Shown here piece by piece: positions 22,093-32,520 of a stretch of DNA of 64,000 nt. The stretch is from Plumapathes pennacea (lineage: Eukaryota > Cnidaria > Anthozoa > Antipatharia > Myriopathidae), in the NCBI GenBank assembly GCA_964036295.1, contig OZ038472.1, positions 5,788,001-5,852,000 on the forward strand, read 5' to 3'. A program made the translations under genes and the position numbers. The notes beneath the pieces were generated by a model. That model made no database searches, was not told the DNA's origin, and saw nothing but the letters and a program-made list of their open reading frames with translations. How positions within the stretch are numbered: position 1 is the first letter of the stretch; each line of letters opens with the position of its first letter.

Positions 22093-22399
22093 AATAACTG
22101 ACTGACAGAAGTGCAGTGATAAATGAACGTCACATCGGAGTGAAATAGCGTGTACGAATAAAGACGTAAAGTATAAAATATCTAAGTTCCTAAAGCGTTT
22201 TATTTGAAACGTGCATACAATACTCTTTTATAGAAAATTAGCGCTTCGTGTAAATTTAGTAAGTAACTAAAATCAACGTGAATCAGAGAAAAATATCCCG
22301 GAGGGGGGAGGGGAGGTTCCCATCAATACTGCATGCGCCGCCTCAAAGGCAGCATCGTTTTTTAACATTTTTGAGGCTGCAAAAGGGGATCAATTTTGC

Positions 22400-22640
22400 C
22401 TTTTTGGTCTAAAATAGTAGGTTTTGCATATTTTGGTATTTGGTTGCAGAAATAGGGTAAAATATTTTGGTATACAGAGTTTAAAAAAGGGTCGAAAAAT
22501 CTCAAATATTTTTTTTAAATAGGTTCGAAAAATCGTACAGTTTTAGTTTGAAGTAGGGCAAGGGTTTTGAGAACACTCCGACTCAAAACTATGAAGGTTT
22601 TCAGCCCCTCCCCCTCCCCCCGATAAGAGGTTTTGGGGGG
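22400..22640. repeat. Dispersed repeat, copy 2 of the 1095-1310 family
   Basis: Diverged units of 'tagggtcgaaaaat' followed by 'gggcaagggttttgag' and a C-rich run, in the same order as at 1095-1310. Confidence 0.65.
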
Positions 22641-22892
22641 CAGAGCCTTTAACGGCTAGCAGTTAAACCGTCCCATATGAACAGTTCAACGTGGTCCCAT
22701 CTAAAAAGCAGTAGCCTTAAATCTCTTTCGATGCGGACATCACGCGGGTTTTGCTGCAGAAACTTGATTTCATTTTTTACAAGGCTCGAGTAGTCGCAAC
22801 AACTGAATTACCGCCGGGAATGGTTCACTTGGATGTTTAGTGCTTTGCCTAAAGCTATTTGGAACGCCGATTTGCTCCAAATCCACGCAACG

Positions 22893-22933
22893 GCGTTGCA
22901 AGTTTTTGAATCGCTTTCAAAAACTTGCAACGC
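22893..22933. repeat. Perfect 18-bp hairpin with 5-base loop
   Basis: GCGTTGCAAGTTTTTGAA, loop tcgct, then the exact reverse complement. It sits in a wider region (22860-23040) of repeated 'cgttgcaa' and 'gtgttacac' blocks that also partly fold back, so it is probably part of a larger MITE. Confidence 0.75.
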
Positions 22934-23083
22934 GTTGTAGCACTGCAAACATTGCAAAAAATCGTTCGCAATGGGGTGTTACACCTCAACGATTTTTAGC
23001 GCAACATCGCATCGTTGCAAATTGACCAGTGTAACACCACCTTTTAAGTCTCTTTTGTTGTCAAGGGTGACAAGGGGTTTCGC

Positions 23084-23309
23084 TGGTAACGAGTCATTCA
23101 CAGATCATCCTTTTTTTATTTACATTTTGGAGCAATACTACCTAACACGAACACAGAAAACGGCAAATAGAAAGAAACCATAACAGCGCGAAAATTACCG
23201 CTGCTTCAAGGTTGGTAAGTTATTAATACAGTGGGGCGACCGCTGACATAATATAATCAGACTGCGGGAGGGGGTAACCATCCTTACGTTGCTTACGCAA
23301 TTCGCTTCC
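23084..23309 (+). repeat. Direct duplication, left copy
   Basis: A block of about 225 bp running from 'ggtaacgagtcattc' to 'attcgcttccc'. It is repeated with about 90% identity by eye at 23622-23842. Between them lies the 31-bp tandem array. Confidence 0.8.
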
Positions 23310-23429
23310 CGTTGTAAACGCCACTTTCTTTGCTGGAGGGTAGTTACCAGGTTACGCGCGGATTGGGATTAATTTTCTCTATATCAGTGAATGCCATTGT
23401 CAGATAGTATTTCACTCGAGAACATGTTG

Positions 23430-23606
23430 ACAGTTCTGAAGCTGCTGGTCCCCATTCCTCCAAGGGTCTGAAGTTGCTGGTCCCCATTCCCCCAAGGGTC
23501 TGAGGTTGCTGGTCCCTATTCTCCCAAGGAGCCTGAGGTTGCTGGTCCCCATTCCCCAAGGGTCTGAGGTTGCTGGTCCCCATTCCCCCAAGGGGTCTGA
23601 GGTGAA
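23430..23606. repeat. 31-bp tandem repeat, about 5 units
   Basis: The unit is based on 'ggtctgaggttgctggtccc' plus 'cattcccccaag'. It lies between the two copies of the direct duplication. Confidence 0.85.
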
Positions 23607-23621
23607 CCTCTGCGGGAAGCT

Positions 23622-23842
23622 GGTAACGAGTCATTCGCAAATCATCCTTTATTTATTTACATTTTGGAGCGATGCTACCAAACACGAACACAGAAAACGG
23701 CAACTAGAAAGAAACCATAACAGCGCGAAAATTACCGCTGCTTCACGTCTGGTTAGTTATTAATACAGTGGGGCGACCGCTGACATAATATAATCAGACT
23801 GCGGGAGAGGGTAACCATCCTTACGTGGGAATTCGCTTCCCC
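23622..23842 (+). repeat. Direct duplication, right copy
   Basis: Partner of 23084-23309; see that entry for the shared blocks. Confidence 0.8.
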
Positions 23843-24281
23843 ATTTTTGCGCGGCCAAAATCGAAAAAGTGCGACGTATGCTCTTCGTATCGAGGGGAAA
23901 CGCTTGCTACACAGGCTGTCATTGACTATCTTCAACTAGCAAATAGCTTCACGTACGCTTTGCGGACTTTTGATTTTTTTTTACGCTAAATTTAAATCTC
24001 ATGGACTTCTCATTGGCAGACTGACACAGTTGTCCAACCTCGTTTCCAGGCTCTTTCATCTCCCGGTCCCCGCCCCGAAGAAAGACCCTGGTTCAGGCTG
24101 GTCACGTGTCGGTCAGAATCTGGCCGGTTGCAAAAAGGAAACCAAGGGAGGGGCCGTTAAGTCGGAAATTTACCTTACTTTGTCTACTGGGGAACGAAAA
24201 ATTTGGATATAAAAATTTAACACCTCCCCCATGTAGTCTACTACGGTGGCTCATAAGGGACACATCCATTTTGTCGATCGC

Positions 24282-24645
24282 AACTTAGTAACTTGCGATC
24301 TCAACTTAGTATCTTGCGATTGCAACTTAGTAACTTGCGATCGCAACTTAGTATCTTGCGATCACAACTTAGTAACTTGCGATCGCAACTCAGTAACTTG
24401 CGATCACAACTCAGTAACTTGCGATCACAACTCAGTAACTTGCGATCGCAACTTAGTATCTTGCGATCACAACTTAATAACTTCCGATCGCAACTTAGTA
24501 TCTTACGATCGCAACTTGGTAACTTGCGATCGCAACTTAGTATCTTGCGATCGCAACTTAGTATCCTGCGATCGCAACTTAGCATCTTGCGATCGCAACT
24601 TGGTAACTTGCGATCGCAACTTAGTAACTTGCGATTTGCAACTTA
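24282..24645. repeat. 21-bp tandem array, about 17 units
   Basis: The unit is 'gcaacttagtaacttgcgatc' with 'gtatc' variants. There is no unique spacer sequence, so this is not CRISPR. The 21-bp period keeps frames open on both strands (repeating SQLSNLR, and LLSCDRK on minus), which are artefacts. Confidence 0.95.
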
Positions 24646-24710
24646 GAACCTGGTTTACGCATACTCACCTCAGACGTAACGCATGCGTGAAGTATTGCAT
24701 TGAATGCAAG

Positions 24711-24733
24711 ATGGTGGAAGACGTGGACTGGAG
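24711..24733 (+). CDS. Possible first coding exon (MVEDVDW)
   Basis: ATGGTGGAAGACGTGGACTG plus GAG, then a strong donor gtacgt. The retrotransposon follows 67 bases later. If real, its gene has the LTR element in its first intron. I found no downstream partner exon. Confidence 0.2.
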
Positions 24734-24795
24734 GTACGTTACAGTACGTTTTCTTGTTATTTTCATCTTCGTCTGATTGTTTGCCAAATGTTGTG

Positions 24796-24800
24796 GACTT
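24796..24800. repeat. 5-bp target duplication GACTT (left)
   Basis: GACTT directly precedes the left LTR and recurs at 29204-29208 directly after the right LTR. Confidence 0.9.
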
Positions 24801-24945
24801 TGTTATGTCTCACGATGAGGCTTTAGCTCAACAACATAACTTTAATATACAAACTGTAACGGCGGTTGAAATACAAGAGAACGCACATGGCATGCGTGCG
24901 CATACAACCATACGTAGGCCGCTGGCCAACTAATACGATGTAACA
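24801..24945 (-). repeat. 3' LTR (145 bp)
   Basis: Reads TGTTATGTCTC...GATGTAACA on plus and is identical to 29059-29203. Confidence 0.95.
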
Positions 24946-24972
24946 CTCCTCCCCCCTAAATTTCCCTAAATT

Positions 24973-27900
24973 TTACAAGTTCAGTCTTTCAGGCGGCTTC
25001 CGCTGTCGCACTGGGTTGCGCCTGGGTGCCTCCACTGATGGTGTTGCGGGTTGCGCCTGGGTGTCTCCACTAGTGACTCCACTGCCGATATCCGGTTGTA
25101 GTATAGCATGCTTGTCCGTGGTGTCGCTAATGTCACTCTCAGTGGTTGGGGTTTCTGCATGGGCACTGGTCTCTGGTTCCCGTGACATGGTGTCTTCAAT
25201 GTTCCCCGCTGTTGGTCCTGGTGTGTTCACCATCAGGTAGGGTTCGAGTCTTGGAGGTTCCTTGTCCAGTTTTGGTGTCAGCAATGACTCCTTCAGTTGG
25301 TCAATGTGTCGTCGCCAAACAGTGTTTGGTGCAACTTTAACTTCATAGGACAGGGGTCCAGTTTGGGCTGTGATGACTCCTGGTGTCCATTTGCTGTCCC
25401 CTCGGTAGTTCCGTGCAATGACGCTTTGTCCCACATGTAGCTTGCGTGTGTGGTTGTTCACCACTTGATTATTTTGTCTGTCATTTACCCTCCTCCTGAT
25501 ATCTGGCTTTAGTAGGTCCAACCTTGTGCGAAGGTTTCTGCCCATGAACAGCATGGCTGGTGACTCGCCTGTTGTGGAGTGTGGTGCTGTCCGGTATGCC
25601 AACAGAAAGTTTGCTAGCTTGTTTGGGAGGGACTTCTTATCACTGTTTGATGCACGTAGGCCTTGTTTGAATGTTTGAACGAAACGTTCAGCTAACCCAT
25701 TTGTTGCCGGGTGGTAAGGAGCAGACTTGATATGTTTGATACCATTGCTCTTCATGAATGCAGTGAATTCTTCTGCTCTGAACTGAGGGCCATTGTCGCT
25801 GACGAGTTGTTCAGGTATTCCGTTCTTTGCAAACATTGTTCTCAGTGTCTCAATGGTTCTGATGGCACTTGTAGTGGTCATCGGTACAACTTCCGGCCAT
25901 TTTGAGTGGGCATCTACTGTAATCAGGAACATTGTTCCTAGGAAGGGACCAGCAAAATCAATGTGTATGCGTTGCCATGGGCGTGCTGGCCACTCCCATG
26001 GGTGAAGTGGGGCTACACTGGGGTTGTTCTGGATGAGTTGACAGCCTGAGCAACTTTTGGTCAGCTGCTCAATCGCCTTGTCCATCGTCGGCCACCATAT
26101 GTAGCTTCTTGCCAATGCTTTCATCTTTACTATTCCAAGATGGCCCTCGTGGAGTTCGTCTAACACTCGGGTTTGTAGCTTGGGAGGTACTACCACTCGC
26201 AGGCCCCACATCAGACAGCCATCTTGTATGGTAAGTTCATCCTTCCGTCTGTAGAATGGCTCCAGCTCTTTGTCGTAGACGGGTGTCCACCCTCGTCTTG
26301 TATGCTCCAGTGCTTGGGCCAGAGTTGGGTCTCTGTGTGTTTCTCGGCGGATCATGTCAATATTGACTGGTAGCATTTGTATCTGTGATACTTGGAAGAT
26401 CTCGGCTGGGTCTACTATCTCTTGGTCACTATCACGTTGTAGGGGCAAGCGTGACAGTCCATCAGCATTTCCATGTTGGGTTGTGTTCTTGTAGACAATG
26501 TTGTACTCAAAACCAGCGAGGAATAGGGCATATCGTTGCAGTCGGGCTGCTGTCATTGCTGGTATGCCTTTCTGTGGGTTGAAAATTGAGGTAAGGGGCT
26601 CGTGGTCTGTGATTAGGGTGAACTGGCGGCCAAACAGGTACAGATGGAATTTCTTCACTCCCCAGACCAAGGCTACTGCTTCCTTATCAATTTGCGCATA
26701 CTTCCTCTCTGTCTTGCTTAGGGTGCGTGATGCATATGCTATTGGCCGTTCCGTTCCATCATCCATGATGTGTGATAGGACTGCTCCAACTCCGACAGGT
26801 GAGGCATCACAAGCTAGCCTCAGGGGAAGCTTTGGGTCGTAGTGTGTGAGGACCATGTCTGATGTGATGAGTTGTTTCACTTTGGTGAATGCTGCGTCAC
26901 ACTCTTTGGTCCACTGCCATTTGTGTCCATGCTCCAATAGCCGATTTAAAGGGTTTAGGACAGTGGCCAGGTTTGGTAGGAACTTGTGGTAGTAGTTGAT
27001 GAGGCCCAGAAATGAACGTACTTGCTGGGTGTTCTCTGGTTGTGGAGCATTCACTACAGCATCAATCTTGTCTTGGGTCTTGTGTAGGCCATGTCTGTCC
27101 ACTTCATGTCCACAGTAGGAAATCTTCTCCTGGAAGAATTGGCACTTTTCTAGCCTTGCTCTCAGGCCATGTTCCTTCAGCCTCTTTAACACTTCCTCCA
27201 GGTTTTTCAAGTGTTCCTCATCGTCTTCGCCTGTGGTGATCATGTCATCTAGAATGCAGCTTGTTCTCTCAGCCCCCTCTAGGACCTGATCCATGGAGCG
27301 TTGCCAGATAGCTGGGGCAGAGGTGATTCCAAACACCAGGCGGTTATACCGATACAGGCCTTGATGTGTATTAATCGTCAGGTATTCTTGGGACTCTTCC
27401 TCAACTTCCATTTGGTGGTAGGCCTGTCTGAGGTCAATCTTGGTGAATTTCTGGCCGCCCGCCAACTTTGCAAATATGTCATCAATGCGTGGCAGTGGGT
27501 ACTGTTCAGTTTCCAGTTGAGGGTTCACTGTGACTTTGAAATCACCACAGATTCTAACTTCTCCATTTGGTTTTACCACTGGTACAATGGGGGTCGCCCA
27601 GTCGCTGCATTTGACTTTGTGTAGTATGCCCTCTCTTTCTAGGCGTTTTAGTTCCACATCAACCTTTGGTCTCAAGGCATAAGGAACTGGGCGTGCTTTG
27701 TGAAATTTTGGCTGACTGCCTTCCTTTAAGGAAAGTTTTGCCTTTGTCGACTTGAGTGTGCCAATTTCCTCCTCAAAGACTTCACTGTACTTGTCTAAGA
27801 GTTCCTCAAGTTTCTTCTTTGTACTTTGTGTTGATGGTTTCTTCGTTATGGACTTGATGAGTTTCCAGTCAAGCTGTATTTGCTTTAACCAGTCTCTTCC

Positions 27901-29010
27901 CAACAAGGGTGGTCCCTGTGTCTGTACCACATACAATGTCAGGTCCTTGATCTGGTTTCTGTACTCGACGTGGGCATTTAATGAGCCTTCTGGTGTTATC
28001 TTTTCCCCTGAATACGTCTTCAAGAGGATTTCCGTCTCCATTAGGGGTTTACTTGTAAACTTTTCCTTGTACATGTGCAATGGGAGTATGGATACAGCTG
28101 ACCCGGTATCCAATTCCATTCTTAGGTTCTGGCCATTTACCTTCAGTGTCACCCAGATGATGTCACTATTGTGTTTATTAATCTCGTTGATTTCCAAGGC
28201 TCCGACCCAGGGGTAAAGTTCCTCTAGATCTTCCTCCATCTCGCAGGCGTGTACCTTCTGGTTTGGTTTCCATGGTCGCCTCATCTGCTGTTGACCTTTA
28301 CCAGAATGGCAAACCCGTTGAATGTGTCCCATCTTTCCACAGTTTCGGCACTTCTCATTTTTGAAGCGGCACTCGGACGAATGGTGGGAGTCACCACCAC
28401 ACCGGTAACAGTTAGGCTTGCATTTCATGCAATTATCTTTTGAGCCCTCCGCCTTGTTTTTATCCAATTTGTGTACCTCTAGCTCTTTCTTCCCCCTCAT
28501 CTCTAGGGTATCTCTCGCTGCAACTTCCATAGCAAGTGCAATTTCAATGGCTTTGGCAAGGGATAAATCTGCTTCGGACAGCAGTCGTTTCTGGATGAGT
28601 TCATTGCTCAATCCGCAAACAAGTCGATCTCTCAGCGAGTCATTTAAGTTCGTTCCGAACTCGCAGTGTTCTGATAATTTCTTCAGTTCAGCTAGGTATG
28701 CACTGATACTCTCACCTTCGAGTTGATTTCGCTTGTGAAATCGGAATCGCTCTGCTATCACCAACGGTTTCGGTGACAAATGGTTTTGCAGAATTTCCAC
28801 AATCTCCGCGAAGGTTTTGCTCGCAGGTTTAGCTGGTGCACACAGATTTCGCAAAAGGCCATACGTCTTACTGCCCATTAGGCTCAGGATTGTCGGGACT
28901 TTCTTCTCGTCCTTGATTCCATTTGCGATGAAATATTGCTCGACTCGTTCTGCGTATGTATTCCAGTCTTCGTTCGCTTCGTCAAAAGCTTCAATCTTTC
29001 CGATAGGCAT
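24973..29010 (-). CDS. Gag-Pol polyprotein of the Gypsy element, 1345 aa
   Basis: Starts at ATG 29010, 48 bases inside the 5' LTR, and has no stop or frameshift. Order of domains: a retrotransposon gag region (residues about 1-190); two CCHC zinc knuckles (CYRCGGDSHHSSEC at about 201-214, CRNCGKMGHIQRVC at 221-234); an aspartic protease with DTGS at 301-304; a reverse transcriptase (KIDLRQAYHQ; active site ILDDM, where many relatives have YLDD); RNase H (LACDASPVGVGAVLSH; ITDHEPL); and an integrase with an HHCC zinc finger (H...H...CSGCQ), DDE residues (IDFAGPF, DNGPQF) and a C-terminal SH3-like part. The tail ends RKPPERLNL. No chromodomain is recognised. All catalytic blocks are present, so it could be mobile; this is inferred from integrity, not shown. 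Confidence 0.95.
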   Translation of the reverse strand: MPIGKIEAFDEANEDWNTYAERVEQYFIANGIKDEKKVPTILSLMGSKTYGLLRNLCAPAKPASKTFAEIVEILQNHLSPKPLVIAERFRFHKRNQLEGESISAYLAELKKLSEHCEFGTNLNDSLRDRLVCGLSNELIQKRLLSEADLSLAKAIEIALAMEVAARDTLEMRGKKELEVHKLDKNKAEGSKDNCMKCKPNCYRCGGDSHHSSECRFKNEKCRNCGKMGHIQRVCHSGKGQQQMRRPWKPNQKVHACEMEEDLEELYPWVGALEINEINKHNSDIIWVTLKVNGQNLRMELDTGSAVSILPLHMYKEKFTSKPLMETEILLKTYSGEKITPEGSLNAHVEYRNQIKDLTLYVVQTQGPPLLGRDWLKQIQLDWKLIKSITKKPSTQSTKKKLEELLDKYSEVFEEEIGTLKSTKAKLSLKEGSQPKFHKARPVPYALRPKVDVELKRLEREGILHKVKCSDWATPIVPVVKPNGEVRICGDFKVTVNPQLETEQYPLPRIDDIFAKLAGGQKFTKIDLRQAYHQMEVEEESQEYLTINTHQGLYRYNRLVFGITSAPAIWQRSMDQVLEGAERTSCILDDMITTGEDDEEHLKNLEEVLKRLKEHGLRARLEKCQFFQEKISYCGHEVDRHGLHKTQDKIDAVVNAPQPENTQQVRSFLGLINYYHKFLPNLATVLNPLNRLLEHGHKWQWTKECDAAFTKVKQLITSDMVLTHYDPKLPLRLACDASPVGVGAVLSHIMDDGTERPIAYASRTLSKTERKYAQIDKEAVALVWGVKKFHLYLFGRQFTLITDHEPLTSIFNPQKGIPAMTAARLQRYALFLAGFEYNIVYKNTTQHGNADGLSRLPLQRDSDQEIVDPAEIFQVSQIQMLPVNIDMIRRETHRDPTLAQALEHTRRGWTPVYDKELEPFYRRKDELTIQDGCLMWGLRVVVPPKLQTRVLDELHEGHLGIVKMKALARSYIWWPTMDKAIEQLTKSCSGCQLIQNNPSVAPLHPWEWPARPWQRIHIDFAGPFLGTMFLITVDAHSKWPEVVPMTTTSAIRTIETLRTMFAKNGIPEQLVSDNGPQFRAEEFTAFMKSNGIKHIKSAPYHPATNGLAERFVQTFKQGLRASNSDKKSLPNKLANFLLAYRTAPHSTTGESPAMLFMGRNLRTRLDLLKPDIRRRVNDRQNNQVVNNHTRKLHVGQSVIARNYRGDSKWTPGVITAQTGPLSYEVKVAPNTVWRRHIDQLKESLLTPKLDKEPPRLEPYLMVNTPGPTAGNIEDTMSREPETSAHAETPTTESDISDTTDKHAILQPDIGSGVTSGDTQAQPATPSVEAPRRNPVRQRKPPERLNL

Positions 29011-29058
29011 CGTAGCGGTGGTTCGTTCTTTCTGCTTGAAGAATCCTCGTCGCCAATT

Positions 29059-29203
29059 TGTTATGTCTCACGATGAGGCTTTAGCTCAACAACATAACTT
29101 TAATATACAAACTGTAACGGCGGTTGAAATACAAGAGAACGCACATGGCATGCGTGCGCATACAACCATACGTAGGCCGCTGGCCAACTAATACGATGTA
29201 ACA
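29059..29203 (-). repeat. 5' LTR (145 bp)
   Basis: Identical to the 24801-24945 copy and followed by GACTT. Confidence 0.95.
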
Positions 29204-29434
29204 GACTTAATCACACGCTCTTAACGTGTTAATAGACAGGACACAAGTGGAAAAAGCGAACTGTAAGATAAATTGTAAGAGTAACATGCAAGAAAAAGGA
29301 TAAATAAATGTTTGAATAAGCTGTTTTCGATAACTGTTGAATGTATTTTTGTGGTAAATTGCTTTGGTTTGAGTTTGCATATTCTAAAGATAATTAAATT
29401 ATTTGCCACAACTACAATAATAATGGCTTACCCC

Positions 29435-29630
29435 GGGATTAGCCCGGTCTGACCGAGGTCTGATTTGTGGGCCAGGTTAACCACGCTTACCCCGGGATTC
29501 CCCGGATTTTTATCTTGGAGTAAGCCCGGTCAAAGCCCGGCCTTGGGCGAGGCTTACCCCGGTAAACTGGCCAAGCTTTGACCCCGGAAAACCTCGGTCT
29601 GACCGGGCTTTTGATGCAAGGGTTTAGCCG
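29435..29630. repeat. GC-rich self-complementary repeat
   Basis: Multiple 'ccccgggatta', 'gcccggtctgaccgaggt' and 'acctcggtctgaccgggc' blocks fold back on each other. It is reminiscent of the nested MITE at 21518-21901 but not alignable by eye. Probably a decayed MITE. Confidence 0.55.
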
Positions 29631-29639
29631 TAAAACAAT

Positions 29640-31470
29640 ATGGCAATTTATGCTTTACACTGTGCATGACATCTGTTACCTCATACAATGCTTCTGCTTA
29701 TCGTACATTGCCTGTTGAAATGTTTCTTCCATTCGATCATGTAGCCTTTGTTTCACAATGGTCACTGTAAACTAGAAATGAAAAATACACCGAAATAGTC
29801 CTGAGCATTGAGTTTGCAGTCACAAATGACTGAACACGCTGTGAACAAAACCGCAATAATATTGTAAACAAGACTGGTGTTGCCAGTGAGCTCGTGCGTG
29901 GGTTGGGTCGAGACCACAAGAAACTAAAATGGAAGGGACAAAAGACTTGCAGTTTCTCACCAGAAAAATGTCATACAGTATAGAAAATTTGACTTTTGAC
30001 ACCTTGCTCAAATCAAACTACTATAAATTGTCATTACAACACTACATTTGCTTCCACTTGCTTCTTAAAGGTTGAGTGACTATGCATTTTGAGCTAAGGA
30101 GTGAAAGGTCAACCAGCAGGAAAAGAGTAATGCGTGACTCATCTTTTTATGCACAGTCGATTCTTCGAACCGGCTTTTTTTTTAATCAGAGGCCACGATA
30201 ATCTAGCCTTCGCTTCATTGCTTATGTACATTTTTTACTGATTGCGTTTTTTCTATGAGGCTTTCGAGTATTCCCGCTCCGTAACAAATATAAAATTGAA
30301 AGCGAGGAATGTAACACTAGACTTGTTACTCATGCCCCCTGGGGCGATGAGTCTAGCAATGCATGCCGTTAATATTTTTTTCCTCCGTCGAGAATCTGCA
30401 CACGGTAATTGGTTGTTGGCGATCACGTGATTGTGATGACCTTACTTGTTTTGAAGAGAGAGAGAGAGAGATGCAGGCGATGTTTTGTGTTATATTTTTC
30501 AAAGTGTCAATGTCTGTATGGTTTTCCTTGTGGTGACGATTTTGTTTAAACGGACAGCTATGCGCCTTCAACTTTACTAGTCTGCTCCGCTCCAGAAGCA
30601 ATAATATTGACGCGAAGTCAGGAACTGAATTTGGCAGTCCCAGTCGCTTGAAGGATTATGTTGGAATTATCTTGCTTTGCAATATTCTTTCTGTCGTAAA
30701 TGAAGCGTCTGAGAATGTATAAACAAGTTTCACTCGGCCGTACGTGATTCGCGTCGTTTTAACGTTCCCGAGTGCAAATGCTCGATTATAGATACCGCTT
30801 CAGCCAATGTATTTGTGTTCTGAGCAATATTTGTGTGAAAGAACATCGAATAAGTAGAAGACGTGTCGAAACTTGATAAAACTTGAACTCGAATTTTTCC
30901 TGCGGGCAGAGCGTTTCCCTTTGTCGGAAATTCGTGGGCTCTGTGTAACGCGCGGCCTATACGAACAGTCGGCGTTTAACCTCGTTTTGCGTGAAGTAAA
31001 GGTTCTTTGTTTATTGTCTGAGGATACTAAATTACTCTGAGGCAAATATCACGCGAGATTAAGATACAAGATCTGTCAATGAAATGTCACGAGGATAATA
31101 TCATAGAACGGGGAATCTCGAATCATCAGCTACTTGGCTTTCACTCGCGCCACTTTTACAAAAGCAGGGAAGACCGGCAGGCGATTACATTGAGAATATT
31201 TGTCACTGAATACCTCGAAGTCGTCAAAAGCTCAAGGTTAATATGCGACCGTCGCTATAGGATAGTGACTATCCGAGCCTAATGTTCGCTCCACAAGCGT
31301 GATGCACGCCATTGTTGTCACGGTATTCAAACGTCTGCAGCTTCCGATAGAAATTAATTTCGTATCGACCCAGAATTTTGCATTAAAGCTTAATGCATAG
31401 CAGTCTTGAACATACTAGTGTATCAAACTTGTACATGTAGGATGCGTAACCTCTGAGATGGCTTTTTCAT
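29640..31470. other. AT-rich interval, no gene recognised
   Basis: Holds only a short (GA)n at 30458-30471. Small open frames on both strands lack family resemblance or consistent splice sites. Confidence 0.45.
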
Positions 31471-31540
31471 ACGAAGCAACTTCACCACTGGGCAGATACA
31501 ATGGGAACTATCATGTTTTAATGTGCTGCAGAGATGAGTC

Positions 31541-31665
31541 TAAAAAGCTGTCAATTACAGCTACTTGAACATGATGCACACGCTGGGAAAATTAGCAAAG
31601 ACAAGATAAGACTAAAAAGCTGTTATTACAGCTACTTGTACATGATACATACGCAAACATTCCAA
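31541..31665 (+). repeat. Imperfect tandem duplication, unit about 75 bp
   Basis: 'aaaaagctgt.attacagctacttg.acatga' occurs at 31541 and again at about 31612. A separate 23-bp block, 'gaagcaacttcaccactggg' and following, occurs at about 31475 and 31840. Confidence 0.6.
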
Positions 31666-31887
31666 CATCTGCTGCAGAGATAGGCATAAACAAGCAATAT
31701 TAAAGAGGGTGGAACTGAGAAAAACATTTTGTTGTTGCTGTTAGGGTCTTCGTTTTCCGGGTTATAGGTCTTTGTTTTCAGGTCTTCGTTTCGTTACAAC
31801 CCGGCAGTGTCAAGACGAGAACTCCAGCGGAGATGACGAAGCAACTTCACCACTGGGCAGTCGGTTGATAGGGGCTATGTTTAAAAC

Positions 31888-32048
31888 CTGGAACCGGGAA
31901 CGGGGAACCGGGAACCTGGGAACCGGGAACCTGGGAACCGGGAACCTGGGAACCGGGAACCTGGGAACCGGGAACCGGGAACGGAGAACCGGGAACGGGA
32001 AACCGGGAACCGGGAATCGGGAACGGGGAACGGGGAACTGGGAACCGG
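31888..32048. repeat. Minisatellite of GGGAACC-type units
   Basis: Units 'gggaaccgggaacctgggaa' and shorter variants. Open frames across it (NLGTG on plus, SRFPG on minus) are artefacts. Confidence 0.9.
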
Positions 32049-32382
32049 AATCTGGAAAGGGAAACGCAAAAATTGGGAATTTAATCAGAACAAAACCAAA
32101 TTATTGGATTTTTGAAGATTTTTTCTGGGTTTTTGCCTGATAAAGAAACCTATAATTTGTCAGATTTATCCCGCGCTAGTTACAGTTGTTAATGGGTAAA
32201 ATGGTTTAAAACCCGCCCCCACACGAAAAGAGAACATCTGGTGGCCAGCGTCATTGTTGCCAGCCGGCCAATCAGGTTAGATTTTCGCCTACTGACGGCC
32301 AAATCACATGATTAATGAGTGCATTAGAAGCCAGCGACCGCTCATTACGCCTGTCTTTCGTTTCATCATCGCCTGGTACACG

Positions 32383-32520
32383 ATGTCGGAGCAAACTGAA
32401 GGGTAAGCTAAGAAATATTCATCCTTTTGAGTCGTCCACAGTATACTTTTACTCACTGAAGATATTTTTAATCCTTAGAGACAATGAGGTGGATCACGAA
32501 AGGGGGACGACATCTTCAAG
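32383..32520 (+). CDS. Candidate two-exon 5' part of a gene (MSEQTEG...)
   Basis: Exon 32383-32402 (donor gtaagc) joins in phase to 32479-32520 (acceptor ccttag, donor gtgagg), giving MSEQTEGDNEVDHERGTTSS. It is acidic and plausible as an N-terminus. It may lead into the SWIM-like exons at 33276, but the phase does not fit the frame that is open there. Confidence 0.3.

Larger units (their letters stand above)
24801..29203 (-). mobile_element. Complete Ty3/Gypsy LTR retrotransposon, 4403 bp
   Basis: The element is bounded by two 145-bp LTRs that I read as identical base for base, with TG...CA ends, and by the 5-bp duplication GACTT. Transcription is on the minus strand. The 5' LTR is 29059-29203, followed two bases later by a candidate primer-binding site (TTGGCGACGAGGAT). 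A polypurine tract (GGGGGGAGGAG, 24946-24957) abuts the 3' LTR. One uninterrupted gag-pol frame fills the inside. There is no envelope frame. Short LTRs, two zinc knuckles and a fused gag-pol resemble Mag-type elements (often annotated 'K02A2.6-like'); that lineage is inferred. Confidence 0.95.

Noticed and set aside
24282..24645. Regular short repeats resembling a CRISPR array
   Set aside because: Units are contiguous 21-mers with no unique spacers, in a eukaryotic genome. It is a minisatellite.
24981..28726. Plus-strand open frames antisense to gag-pol
   Set aside because: Shadows of the 1345-codon minus-strand frame with no family resemblance.
31772..32140. Plus-strand frame rich in NLGTG repeats
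   Set aside because: Translation of the GGGAACC minisatellite; the flanks are not coding-like.
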